Positions 43,459 to 52,245 of a stretch of 64,000 nucleotides of DNA are shown piece by piece (position 1 is the first letter of the stretch; every line of letters starts with the position of its first letter). The position numbers and the translations under genes were made by a program. The notes under the pieces are model-generated. The model was not told the DNA's origin. It made no database searches and saw only the letters and a list, made by a program, of their open reading frames with translations. This DNA comes from Flavobacterium psychrotolerans (lineage in GTDB: Bacteria; Bacteroidota; Bacteroidia; Flavobacteriales; Flavobacteriaceae). The stretch is taken from NCBI RefSeq assembly GCF_003097635.1, contig NZ_QCZI01000002.1, forward strand, positions 1 through 64,000, written 5' to 3'.

Positions 43459-44856
43459 ATGCTGAAAAATTGCACTCTACTGATTCTCGCTATTTTAATT
43501 TCAATTGTTGCTGGTTGTTCATCAACTCAAAAAATTGCAGCTTTAAAACCCGAACCCGACGACGCTTCACCATTAATTTATGACAATGTCCCTTCTTTTA
43601 TTAATTTACCCATAAAAATCAAATTAAAAGATATTGAAAACCAAATCAATAAGGTTTTGACGGGATTAATCTATGAAGACAATACGATTGAAGACGATAA
43701 TTATGAAGTGAAAATATGGAAGTTGGCACCCATAACTCTCGAAAATGAAAACGGTAAAATAAAGACTATTTTACCCCTAAAAGCATTTGTAACATACCGA
43801 ATTGGAACAGATAAATTTGGCATTTCACTTTACAACACGAAAGAATTCAACTTTAACGGAAAGGTGACGTTGGTTAGCGACGTTGGTTTGACCAATTGGA
43901 AAATGACCTCCACCACCGAATTAAAGTCATTGGACTGGAATGAAAGTCCCTCTATTACTATTCTCGGAAAATCTATTCCAATTACCTATTTAATCAACCC
44001 CACGGTTCGGATTTTCAAGTCCAAAATCGAAAAAAGCATTGATGCTGCGATTGAAAAATCGGTCGATTTTAAACCTAATGTTCTGGATGCTTTGGAGAAA
44101 ATATGCACTCCATTCGAAATGAATGAAGCCTACCAAAGCTGGCTTCGCATTGCTCCAGTTGAATTATACACTTCAGATGCCAAGCTACAAAAGGAATACA
44201 TCTCTTTTGAAATGGGTTTGAAATGCACCATGGAAACCTTGATTGGACAAAAACCCATCACCAAATTCGACAGGAACAAAATCATTTTGAAGGCTGTTTC
44301 AAAAATGCCAGAGCATGTTACGGCAAATATTGTTGCGGTTTCAACTTATGATGAAGCCTCAAAGATTATGACAAAAAATTTTTCAGGACAGGAATTTGGA
44401 ACAGGAAGTAAAAAAATAACGGTTCAAAACGTTGCCATTTGGCATAAAGAAGGCAAGATGATTATCGCTTTAGACTTACTAGGCAGTTTAAACGGAAAAA
44501 TTTATCTCGCCGGATTCCCCCAATACAATGAGCTAACAAAGGAAATTTACTTTGACAAATTGGATTATGCCATTGACACAAAAAGTAGGTTGACTCGAAC
44601 CGCAAATTGGCTGGCGCAAGGCTATGTTTTAAGAAAAATACAGCAAAGTTGTCGGTATTCCATAAAGCCAAATTTAGACGAAGGAAAACAAAACATGTTG
44701 CATTACCTGAAAAATTATTCGCCACTGCCTGGAGTCTTTGTTAATGGAAGTATTGATGATATTCAATTCCAAAAAATTCAATTGACTAATAAAGCAATTA
44801 TTGCTTTTGTAAAAGTGAATGGCGATGTAAATATTACGATTGATGGAATAAAATAA
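43459..44856 (+). CDS. DUF4403 family lipoprotein
   Basis: The 465-residue envelope protein has a lipoprotein signal (ISIVAGC|SS). The DUF4403 body is a duplicated beta-rich fold, with VPSFINLPIKIKLKDIENQIN near residue 44 and a C-terminal QYNELTKEIYFDKLDYAIDTKS. The family resembles lipid-binding BPI/SMP-like domains in layout, and its function is not established. It converges with the oxidase assembly cluster. No partner gene is adjacent. Confidence 0.85.
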   Translation: MLKNCTLLILAILISIVAGCSSTQKIAALKPEPDDASPLIYDNVPSFINLPIKIKLKDIENQINKVLTGLIYEDNTIEDDNYEVKIWKLAPITLENENGKIKTILPLKAFVTYRIGTDKFGISLYNTKEFNFNGKVTLVSDVGLTNWKMTSTTELKSLDWNESPSITILGKSIPITYLINPTVRIFKSKIEKSIDAAIEKSVDFKPNVLDALEKICTPFEMNEAYQSWLRIAPVELYTSDAKLQKEYISFEMGLKCTMETLIGQKPITKFDRNKIILKAVSKMPEHVTANIVAVSTYDEASKIMTKNFSGQEFGTGSKKITVQNVAIWHKEGKMIIALDLLGSLNGKIYLAGFPQYNELTKEIYFDKLDYAIDTKSRLTRTANWLAQGYVLRKIQQSCRYSIKPNLDEGKQNMLHYLKNYSPLPGVFVNGSIDDIQFQKIQLTNKAIIAFVKVNGDVNITIDGIK

Positions 44857-44864
44857 CCAACAAA

Positions 44865-45083
44865 TTAGGCTTTTTTATTTTTATACATTCTGTAAACCGC
44901 ATATCCAATTGCACCTACAAGAATGTATGGAATAGCCATTAAGTAAACGATTCCGTCATTTATAGCTTCTGCTTTTGCTACGTTTCCCTCACTTTCTATG
45001 GCTGCACGACACATGGCGCATTGAGCGTTTACCGACATAGAAATCAGTAGAGACAAAATAAAAACTAAATATTTATTGCACAT
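44865..45083 (-). CDS. Small membrane protein with CxxC after signal peptide
   Basis: The 72-residue protein has a signal peptide (ending VNAQ), then CAMCRAAIESEG with a CxxC pair right at the mature N-terminus. One membrane helix follows (about 45-63), with a basic tail KNKKA. Its start overlaps the DUF420 gene by 11 bases. In this oxidase cluster a copper- or thiol-handling job is plausible, but that is inferred from the CxxC and the neighbours only. Confidence 0.75.
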   Translation of the reverse strand: MCNKYLVFILSLLISMSVNAQCAMCRAAIESEGNVAKAEAINDGIVYLMAIPYILVGAIGYAVYRMYKNKKA

Positions 45084-45615
45084 AATAAGGTGCTATCATC
45101 AAGTATACAACAACGCCCGTAATAGCAACATATAACCAAATTGGGAAAGTGATTTTTGCGATTTTTTTATGTCGGTCAAATCGTTCCGCTAAAGCCCTAA
45201 CATAAGTTATCAAAACTAATGGAATGACAATAATAGATAATAAAATGTGTGATATTAACAGACCAAAATAGACGTATCGTATTGTTCCTTCTCCGCCAAA
45301 TTTAGTGGCCTCCGCAGTCATGTGATAGGCAACGTACATTACTAAAAAAACAACTGACAATGCGATTGCCGAAGTCATTAAACGTTCATGCAACTTTCTA
45401 TTTCCATTTTTAATGGCCATAACAGCCGCAACTAAAACTATAGCTGTTATTCCGTTTATCGTTGCGTAAATTGGAGGCAAGAATGAAAGTGGCTCTAAAT
45501 TGAAACCAAAGTCTTTTAACCGAACGCTAAACAATACCGCAACTGCAAGGGGAATGGCTATTGATAAGGTCACTATATACTTGCTGAATTTTTGTTCTAC
45601 TGAATTTTTTTCCAT
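45073..45615 (-). CDS. DUF420 membrane protein
   Basis: The 180-residue protein has about five membrane helices (17-35, 43-62, 75-95, 115-137 and 153-175). It matches DUF420, a family next to cytochrome c oxidase assembly genes in many bacteria. Conserved histidines lie in or near helices (LHERLMTSA, YHMTAEATKFGG, ISHILLS). It may help heme or copper insertion; this is not established. It abuts the SCO gene (one shared base) and overlaps the CxxC protein, so the genes are cotranscribed. Confidence 0.88.
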   Translation of the reverse strand: MEKNSVEQKFSKYIVTLSIAIPLAVAVLFSVRLKDFGFNLEPLSFLPPIYATINGITAIVLVAAVMAIKNGNRKLHERLMTSAIALSVVFLVMYVAYHMTAEATKFGGEGTIRYVYFGLLISHILLSIIVIPLVLITYVRALAERFDRHKKIAKITFPIWLYVAITGVVVYLMIAPYYVQ

Positions 45616-46301
45616 TATTCTCTTAATAAAATTGCTATATCTTGTTGTATTGCTTTCACACCTTCTTTCTCTATTCCGTCATAATACAAAATTGGGTTAC
45701 CATACTCGTCTTTTCTGCATCGGATGTTTCCGTTTTTATCGATTAGGGCAAATAAACCGGAATGCTCAAACCCGCCATTTACTTTACTGTTTTCTCCTGC
45801 ATATAAATTAAACCCTTTGTTGGCAAGGTCATAAATATATTTTTTGTCTCCAGTTAAAAAATGCCAGTTAGAGGATTTAACACCTAATTCTTCCGCATGT
45901 GCTTTTAAAATTTCAGGCGTGTCGTGTTCAGGATCTATGGTTATTGATGCAATTCCAAAATTTGGATTGCCAAAAAATTGATTTTGAATGTCAACCATAT
46001 TCTTATTCATTTTAGGGCATATTGAAGGACATGTAGAAAAGAAAAACTCAATAAGATACACTTTACCCTTATAGTCGGCATTCGTAATTATTTTTTTGTT
46101 TTGATCTTTTAATTCAAATTTAGGTGCTGGTCCAATTATCATCACATTCCCATCCGTATTGCCATGATTGGATACTTTATCCAGACGATCTCCTTTAACC
46201 ACATCATTCTGTTGAATTCTACTGATTATTTTCGGAATGGCGTATATGCCAAAAATTAAAATAATGAACGAAATTCCTATATATGATTTATTTTTTAACA
46301 T
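45615..46301 (-). CDS. SCO family copper chaperone for cytochrome oxidase
   Basis: SCO proteins deliver copper or reduce thiols at the CuA site of cytochrome c oxidase. The 228-residue protein has an N-terminal membrane anchor (about 7-22) and a thioredoxin-like domain with the metal-binding CPSIC (Cys91 and Cys95) and partner His180 in GGFEHSG. The start MLKNKSYIG at 46301 is taken over 46364, which lies in the upstream gene. It is followed by the DUF420 gene. Confidence 0.93.
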   Translation of the reverse strand: MLKNKSYIGISFIILIFGIYAIPKIISRIQQNDVVKGDRLDKVSNHGNTDGNVMIIGPAPKFELKDQNKKIITNADYKGKVYLIEFFFSTCPSICPKMNKNMVDIQNQFFGNPNFGIASITIDPEHDTPEILKAHAEELGVKSSNWHFLTGDKKYIYDLANKGFNLYAGENSKVNGGFEHSGLFALIDKNGNIRCRKDEYGNPILYYDGIEKEGVKAIQQDIAILLRE

Positions 46302-46311
46302 AATTATTAAT

Positions 46312-46950
46312 TTATATCTGTCTATCAGCATTGTTCCTTTTAAGTGCCAAACGGTACTCAGCAAGAATCACTTTCACATCATCGGTCATTTGATTATATA
46401 AATCTGAAGGTGAAGCCGTATCATAACCTTCTTTATATTCGTCTTTGTCCTTCCTCCCTCTCAAATTTCTCTTTTTATCAATAATAAAAACATTTGAGGT
46501 GCCAGAATGGGTATCTAATTTTCCCTTCAATTTTAAAGTGTTGTAATAGGCTTGAATTTCATTTGTTGGTGCAAAAACAAAAAGCCATTTTGAGACATCA
46601 GTCAACCCGCTTAACCCTTTCAATATTTCCTTTACCTGTTCCTGAGTACCTTCAGGCGCAACCATCACAAACTGAAAGTCTTTAAATTCTCTATTCTTGT
46701 TATATATTTTTTGATTTAGATTGAAATAATTCCCTTTATTGTAAACAATATTATTTCCAGTGAATCCTAAAATTGTAATTTTTTTGTTTAACGTAACCGG
46801 TTCCCCATTTAATGAATGCCAATGTCCTAAATCCGGAATATTGGGAGTTACTGTTGGAAGAAACATAAAACTGTTAACTCCAGTAGCAAAAAAAAGATAG
46901 GCAACAATTGGAAAAATAAAAAGGATGAAGAGAACGATATTTTTTTTCAT
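46312..46950 (-). CDS. SCO-like thioredoxin-fold membrane protein without the cysteine pair
   Basis: The 212-residue protein has an N-terminal membrane anchor (5-23). Its thioredoxin-like layout parallels SCO: KITILGFTGNN, FQFVMVAPEGTQEQ, WLFVFAPTNE, then DTHSGTSNVFIIDKKRNLRG. The latter matches the SCO His-then-strand segment. No Cys residue is present, so it cannot bind copper through CxxxC. It lies 10 bases upstream of the true SCO gene. The interpretation as a SCO paralog is mine. Confidence 0.65.
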   Translation of the reverse strand: MKKNIVLFILFIFPIVAYLFFATGVNSFMFLPTVTPNIPDLGHWHSLNGEPVTLNKKITILGFTGNNIVYNKGNYFNLNQKIYNKNREFKDFQFVMVAPEGTQEQVKEILKGLSGLTDVSKWLFVFAPTNEIQAYYNTLKLKGKLDTHSGTSNVFIIDKKRNLRGRKDKDEYKEGYDTASPSDLYNQMTDDVKVILAEYRLALKRNNADRQI

Positions 46951-46980
46951 TTGGAAAGGAAGTAATTAAAGTACAAAAAT

Positions 46981-47010
46981 AAAAAAAGGTACGCAATGCG
47001 TACCTTTTTT
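46981..47010. terminator. Bidirectional terminator
   Basis: AAAAGGTACGCA and TGCGTACCTTTT form a perfect palindrome with T runs on both strands. It ends the oxidase subunit genes; the next operon's -7 box (TATTTTTG, 46974-46981 on the minus strand) lies right after it. Confidence 0.85.
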
Positions 47011-47026
47011 ATGAATTAATATGTTG

Positions 47027-47377
47027 TTAAAAATTCCATTTAATAGTAGCATTTTTAAAAACCTCATAAATATAATCTGCTTCAACCAAAAGGATAAATA
47101 GCAAGTATATAACTAAAAATATAATTGGAGCAACTACAGTCCATCTTAAACTTGATTTTTCCCCTTCCATGTGCATAAATGCCCATACAATGTAATAAGC
47201 TTTGAAAATAGTTAAAATGATAAAAATCCAGTTTAACAAATTCATGCTTAAGAAATTATTCATGTGCAAAAAGTCAGGTTTAACAATTCCAAGGAAAACC
47301 TCTACAGTTGTAACTACGGAAAGAATTCCAAAAACCAACCAAATTCTATTTATATTCGAAACGTGTTCTTGTGACAT
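47027..47377 (-). CDS. Cytochrome c oxidase subunit IV family protein
   Basis: The 116-residue membrane protein has three helices (about 11-30, 44-66 and 79-103). It shows the COX4-type pattern with FKAYYIVWAFMHMEGEKSSLR. It is a small accessory subunit of the aa3-type heme-copper oxidase. It lies 18 bases downstream of the subunit III gene on the same strand and is closed by the terminator at 46981-47010. Confidence 0.9.
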   Translation of the reverse strand: MSQEHVSNINRIWLVFGILSVVTTVEVFLGIVKPDFLHMNNFLSMNLLNWIFIILTIFKAYYIVWAFMHMEGEKSSLRWTVVAPIIFLVIYLLFILLVEADYIYEVFKNATIKWNF

Positions 47378-47395
47378 AATAATTACTTTTAAAAA

Positions 47396-48424
47396 TTAAA
47401 CTAAGTAGAAGAATGTGAATACAAATACCCAAACTAAATCGACAAAGTGCCAATAAAGACCCACTTTTTCAACCATTTCGTAACTTCTTCTTTTTTCATA
47501 CGTTCCTATTAGAACATTAAAGAAAATAATAATATTGATTATAACTCCTGAAAACACGTGAAAACCGTGGAATCCCGTAATAAAGAAGAAAAAATCAGCA
47601 AATAATTTGCTTCCGTACTCATTTCTTACCAAGTTAGCTCCTTCAACCACATAAGCTGCATTAAGCAATCTTGCTTCTGATTCCGCTCTGGTTAAAACCG
47701 TTTTATGTTTGTGTTTGCTCAAGACATGATCTACCTTTGTATCTTGTTTAGCAGCTGCATCATCTTTATATAAAACTTCCGTTCTAATCAAAAGTTCTGG
47801 ATGCGCTTTAAAACCAGCTTGAACTTCTGCAACGGAATAAGTTGGTAAAGTACCTTCTTCCATAAACCATCTTCCCTTGCTTCTGTCTAAATGCTCCCTA
47901 TCTTCAGGCAAAGTGGCTGCAAAATCTTCTAATTTTACCCTTTTTCCAGTTTTATCAACGAATTGCAATAAACTTCCGCCTTTAGTCTCAATAGCACCAT
48001 ACTCACCATGTATAAAGTTTTTCCATTCCCAAGCTTGTGAACCAACGAATATTAAACCTCCGATAATTGTAAGGAACATATAAAATGCTACTTTTGATTT
48101 GTTTAAGTGATGTCCCGCATCAACGGCCAAAACCATTGTCACAGAAGAGAAAATCAAAATAAAAGTCATCAATGCCACGTAATACATCGGCGCCGAAACA
48201 CCGTGCATGAATGGAAAGTGCGTAAATACTTCATCGGCTAAAGGCCAAGTATCGATAAATTTAAATCTAGAAAAACCATAAGCCGCCAAAAATCCAGAGA
48301 ATGTCAAAGCATCTGATACGATAAAAAACCACATCATCAATTTGCCATAATCGGCTCCTAAAGGCTGATTTCCTCCACCCCAAGTTTTTTCATCACTGTT
48401 TGCAGTAGTAACTGTCGATCCCAT
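47396..48424 (-). CDS. Cytochrome c oxidase subunit III with large hydrophilic insert
   Basis: The 342-residue membrane protein is a subunit III of the heme-copper oxidase. Conserved helices include MMWFFIVSDALTFSGF, GSQAWEWKNFIHGEYGA, FFFITGFHGFHVFSGV and VGLYWHFVDLVWVFVF. A hydrophilic segment of about 130 residues (142-272) is inserted between two helices and is absent from the classical protein. The -7 box TAAATTTG (48450-48457, minus strand) lies 25 bases before the ATG. The gene after it, on the same strand, encodes subunit IV. Confidence 0.92.
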   Translation of the reverse strand: MGSTVTTANSDEKTWGGGNQPLGADYGKLMMWFFIVSDALTFSGFLAAYGFSRFKFIDTWPLADEVFTHFPFMHGVSAPMYYVALMTFILIFSSVTMVLAVDAGHHLNKSKVAFYMFLTIIGGLIFVGSQAWEWKNFIHGEYGAIETKGGSLLQFVDKTGKRVKLEDFAATLPEDREHLDRSKGRWFMEEGTLPTYSVAEVQAGFKAHPELLIRTEVLYKDDAAAKQDTKVDHVLSKHKHKTVLTRAESEARLLNAAYVVEGANLVRNEYGSKLFADFFFFITGFHGFHVFSGVIINIIIFFNVLIGTYEKRRSYEMVEKVGLYWHFVDLVWVFVFTFFYLV

Positions 48425-48467
48425 AAAAAGTTATTCGTTAAAAAGTTCCCAAATTTACATTTTTTTC

Positions 48468-49058
48468 TTATTTAAAGAAATATAAAAACAAAAACAAATA
48501 AACCCACAATAAATCCAAGAAGTGCCAATACATTGCACCTAGCTCTATACCAAGGGTTTGAGTTGAATTGTATTTTTGTTTAAAATGATTATAAATTATA
48601 ATTAACAGTGAAATTAATCCACCGGCTAAGTGTGCTAAGTGCACCATAGCAACCACATAGAGGAAAGTCGTCGTGATGGAACTTTCGCTTCCTGTAAAAT
48701 AATAGCCAGCAGCCACTACTTGTCCAAAGCCTGCAAATTGCAAGATGACAAACAAAATCCCAAGCCCTAAAGTGGCTAAAAGGAGTGAAGTTGTTGCGCT
48801 TCTGTTGTCCTTTTGTATCGCCTTTTTGGCTAAATGAAACGTAACACTACAAGCAATGATTACCGCCGTGCTAAAGAAAAATGCCGTTGGTAATTGGAAA
48901 TCTTTTAACCAGTCGGCTCTAGACTTACTTACCACAAAAGCGCTCGTCAATCCAGCAAACATCATTGTCATACTCACCATCGCAAATAACAAGATCAATT
49001 TATAAGATCTAGCTGTTCTTGCTTTGTGTTCATCCGCAGTCATTATTGTTTGTATCAT
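48468..49058 (-). CDS. Cytochrome c oxidase subunit III, short paralog
   Basis: The 196-residue protein has five membrane helices and the subunit III hallmarks AMVHLAHLAGGL and AMYWHFLDLLWVYLFLFLYFF at the C-terminus. It lacks the insert of the longer paralog. Its start overlaps the ctaB stop by 4 bases, so the pair is translationally coupled. Two subunit III genes in tandem are typical of Bacteroidetes oxidase clusters. Confidence 0.92.
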   Translation of the reverse strand: MIQTIMTADEHKARTARSYKLILLFAMVSMTMMFAGLTSAFVVSKSRADWLKDFQLPTAFFFSTAVIIACSVTFHLAKKAIQKDNRSATTSLLLATLGLGILFVILQFAGFGQVVAAGYYFTGSESSITTTFLYVVAMVHLAHLAGGLISLLIIIYNHFKQKYNSTQTLGIELGAMYWHFLDLLWVYLFLFLYFFK

Positions 49059-49960
49059 AATCGTAAAAATTTATCTAAAATGTAAACTATCTGTAATAAT
49101 GTAATGTAAGAAACACTTACCAACATTAGGGTTCGTGCCGCTTTTGATGTCCGCAGTTGAAACAACCGAACCGCATAAAACAACATCCACAATCCCAACA
49201 AAAATACAACAATTCCAGCTATTGGAGTAATATATAATTTCCCCGTATACCCCGTCATTGGCAAAAGCGAGGCAATAATCAACCACACCGTGTATAAAAT
49301 GATTTGTAAAGCAGTCGATTTATCTTTTTTTCCAGAAGGCAACATAAAGAAGCCTGCTTTTTCATAATCTTCGTATAAAAACCAACCAATGGCCCAAAAA
49401 TGGGGGAATTGCCAGAAAAACTGAATTAAAAACAAAGTCCCAGCCTCAATTCCAAAATTGCCTGTAGCAGCAACCCAGCCCAACATAAAAGGGATTGCCC
49501 CTGGAAATGCACCCACAAAAACTGATAAGGGTGTCATGGTTTTTAATGGCGTATAAATACTGGTGTATAAAAATATGGAAATCGCACCAAACATGGCTGT
49601 TTTCGGATTGATAGTGTACAATAAAACAAGTCCCAAAACAGTCAGTAAACTTGCAATAACCAATGCCGTATTTGGTGCCATTCTTCCTGATGGAACTGGA
49701 CGGTTTTTAGTTCGATCCATCAAAGCATCCAAGTCTTTTTCAATAACTTGATTGTAAGCATTTGATGCACCAACCATGCAATATCCACCAATGGCTAATT
49801 TCAACAAAACAAGCCAATCTATAGACTGAAAACCATCTACACCAAGTACAAACCCTGCTAATGAGGAAAAAACCACACTAATGGCCAAACCTGCCTTAGT
49901 GATAGCTTTGAAATCAGCGTAAATAGATTTAAAAGAAATGGTGTTAGTAGTTACGTTCAA
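49055..49960 (-). CDS. ctaB: Protoheme IX farnesyltransferase
   Basis: CtaB (also CyoE) converts protoheme to heme O for the oxidase. The 301-residue UbiA-type membrane protein has about nine helices and the Asp-rich prenyl-diphosphate motif NAYNQVIEKDLDALMDRTKN (about 63-82). A second conserved site contains YTPLKTMTPLS. The first available codon is TTG at 49960, with no ATG nearby, so translation probably starts there. A promoter lies just upstream. Confidence 0.93.
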   Translation of the reverse strand: MNVTTNTISFKSIYADFKAITKAGLAISVVFSSLAGFVLGVDGFQSIDWLVLLKLAIGGYCMVGASNAYNQVIEKDLDALMDRTKNRPVPSGRMAPNTALVIASLLTVLGLVLLYTINPKTAMFGAISIFLYTSIYTPLKTMTPLSVFVGAFPGAIPFMLGWVAATGNFGIEAGTLFLIQFFWQFPHFWAIGWFLYEDYEKAGFFMLPSGKKDKSTALQIILYTVWLIIASLLPMTGYTGKLYITPIAGIVVFLLGLWMLFYAVRLFQLRTSKAARTLMLVSVSYITLLQIVYILDKFLRL

Positions 49961-49995
49961 TACGGTTTTTTATTTGCGTTTTTTCAAAACTGGTG

Positions 49996-50026
49996 CAAAT
50001 GTAATTTATAGTTAATGATTTAACAA
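49996..50026 (-). promoter_or_regulatory. Promoter of the ctaB-cox operon
   Basis: On the minus strand TTG (50024-50026) and TACATTTG (49996-50003) are 20 bases apart, a full Bacteroidetes-type promoter 35 bases from the ctaB start. Confidence 0.6.
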
Positions 50027-50100
50027 AAAACAATTCATAAAAATATAACCATGACAGTGTTGATATTTTTGGGATAATGTAAGCCTATAATCTTTGGCTA

Positions 50101-52221
50101 CTAATAATCAAAATACCAATTGAAAATATCACAACGTAAACCTAATGAGAACCAAGTCGTACTTTCTTTAAAAGCAGTTGCAGTTTCTTGAGTGGGGTCG
50201 AAATTTCTATAAATGAAACTTCCGTATAATTTCAAATTGGTGGCTGGATTAATCAAATACCCCGCTTGAATATCTGCTATAAAAACAGTGGTTTTATTGC
50301 CTTGTCCTACTTTAACATCGGTATCTTGAGCTCTCTCATCGTCATAATCCCTGTAAATATTTCCACCATAATTAGACTTTAGTCCAAAATCAGCAAAATC
50401 CAAGCCCCGAATTCCAGAAGTTATTTTCGCATCCGCAAAACACCTCCCTTTATGGTAACGGGCAATGACGATAACTTCCTTGAAATTCCCTCCCCATTGA
50501 TGGCCTAAACTTTGATTGGCATGTGCATAATTGGTCAAAGGATCGCTATGGGAATACACATACGGCCGTACATGATTGTATTCTACTTGAAGCAATAAGT
50601 TTTCAACGTTTAACGCATTGAAATACTTAATCCCTAGTTGATACCCGAATTTATTTTTCCAACTATTATTCTGTTTTTTTACTTCACTAAGTGAAAATTC
50701 GTCCAATAAAAACTGTCCGTATAAATTAATTTGATTATTCCACTTGTATTTCGTAGTCAATCCCAAAAGTGCATTTCCCGACCTAGCTGAGGATGCAAAC
50801 TCGACAGAACGGTAAAAAATGATTGGATTTACAAAACTGGCGTCAAATCCTCTATTATTTGTATCCGCCCAAACTACCGATTCAAACAAACCAATATTCC
50901 ATCTTTTGGTTGCATTCCAACTCAAATAATGATTCGCCATGTATTTTGAGGTATACGTCTTATCTACAGTTGCTTCCGCACGAACGTCTTTCAAGAACAT
51001 GTAGGTATTCGTATACTTGATTTTCCAGAAAGTGGTATTAATTTTAAAAAATGGATATGGACTCAATCCGTCAGTCATAATTAAAGAACGATAGCCATCA
51101 CCAATAAAATTCCTGCCATAACCCAACTGGAGGTCAATCATTTTACTTGGCGAATAGGTCAAATTTGCTTCTGCCAAAGGCATGTCAAAAGCGTTGGTTT
51201 TAAACTCTTTTGCAATTCCGATTCCTGGAATAATTGCAGGACTTCCTCCACTTGGCTTTATAGATCTTGAATAGTTATTAAAATAATCTGCAAAACGACC
51301 TTGACTTTCATATATGGTTGCGGTAAAATTTAATTGCTCGCCCACTCCGCCCTGAAACTGAATTCCTCTGGTATTAAGATAAGTGCTTTTGGAAATACTT
51401 GGAGTGCTTTTCCCTTTTTGCAAATCAAAAATAGGATTCATGGTAAACCAATATCCATCCCCTTGAATTTGAGCCAAATTTTCATTCCATATTTTTCGAC
51501 CCCACCAGCCGGCAACATTTTTTTGCAGTTTATCATTGGCTTCTTTCAGACTGTAATATTTAGAAACTTCTACATAGGTATAGGGTTTTGAACCCGTATG
51601 ATTATTAGTACCCACCTGATTCATTGCCGCATCAAAATGGGCATAATAGCTATGAGAAAATGGAATATTTAAATGACTTTCAAACTGAGGATTGTTGAAT
51701 TTATGGTAAACAATACCGTCATATTCCGCTAATTCCTTATCCTTATTTACTAAATATTTTTTGGGATTGGCCACTTTTTTTACAGCCTCATTTTCAACAG
51801 CAATTTCAGCAGCGCTTTTTTGCGGTATGGCAATTTTAATGGTATATTTTGAATAGGTCGGTTTTCCGTTAAATGTTGGCGGACTGATTTTAGGAAATTG
51901 CCCAAAAACTCTTTTGCATTCCTTAACCAACTCTTCATCAATGGCATCAACGTATTGAACCTTAAATTTCCCTTGTTCATCGACTTCAAAAAGCACAATC
52001 ATATTTCCCTTAAAATTATCTTGCGTTAACTTTTCCGGAACTTTTAGATTTGTATAAATAAAATCCTGAACCTGTGTATAAAAACAAGTTTCCAAATCTT
52101 TATCGTATTGATTCTCACAGGCAGGAAAAACGGGAAATTGTTCTGCATTTTTGGTCGTCAATTGCGCGTTTGAGACAAACGAGTTCAACAACAATAGACA
52201 AATTGGAAAGTATCTGTTCAT
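50101..52221 (-). CDS. remB: Gliding motility protein RemB
   Basis: The 706-residue outer-membrane protein has a signal peptide (ending SNAQ) and a TonB-C-like N-terminal part (FKGNMIVLFEVDEQGKF, about 70-85). A long barrel-like region follows, with GRNFIGDGYRSL and aromatic strands, ending RCDIFNWYFDY. Composition, length and the location four genes from sprA match RemB of F. johnsoniae as I recall it. RemB contributes to gliding and colony spreading, possibly through surface adhesin handling. The gene follows deoC by 24 bases. Confidence 0.8.
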   Translation of the reverse strand: MNRYFPICLLLLNSFVSNAQLTTKNAEQFPVFPACENQYDKDLETCFYTQVQDFIYTNLKVPEKLTQDNFKGNMIVLFEVDEQGKFKVQYVDAIDEELVKECKRVFGQFPKISPPTFNGKPTYSKYTIKIAIPQKSAAEIAVENEAVKKVANPKKYLVNKDKELAEYDGIVYHKFNNPQFESHLNIPFSHSYYAHFDAAMNQVGTNNHTGSKPYTYVEVSKYYSLKEANDKLQKNVAGWWGRKIWNENLAQIQGDGYWFTMNPIFDLQKGKSTPSISKSTYLNTRGIQFQGGVGEQLNFTATIYESQGRFADYFNNYSRSIKPSGGSPAIIPGIGIAKEFKTNAFDMPLAEANLTYSPSKMIDLQLGYGRNFIGDGYRSLIMTDGLSPYPFFKINTTFWKIKYTNTYMFLKDVRAEATVDKTYTSKYMANHYLSWNATKRWNIGLFESVVWADTNNRGFDASFVNPIIFYRSVEFASSARSGNALLGLTTKYKWNNQINLYGQFLLDEFSLSEVKKQNNSWKNKFGYQLGIKYFNALNVENLLLQVEYNHVRPYVYSHSDPLTNYAHANQSLGHQWGGNFKEVIVIARYHKGRCFADAKITSGIRGLDFADFGLKSNYGGNIYRDYDDERAQDTDVKVGQGNKTTVFIADIQAGYLINPATNLKLYGSFIYRNFDPTQETATAFKESTTWFSLGLRCDIFNWYFDY

Positions 52222-52245
52222 ATTATATCTTAAGCTAATCCATTT

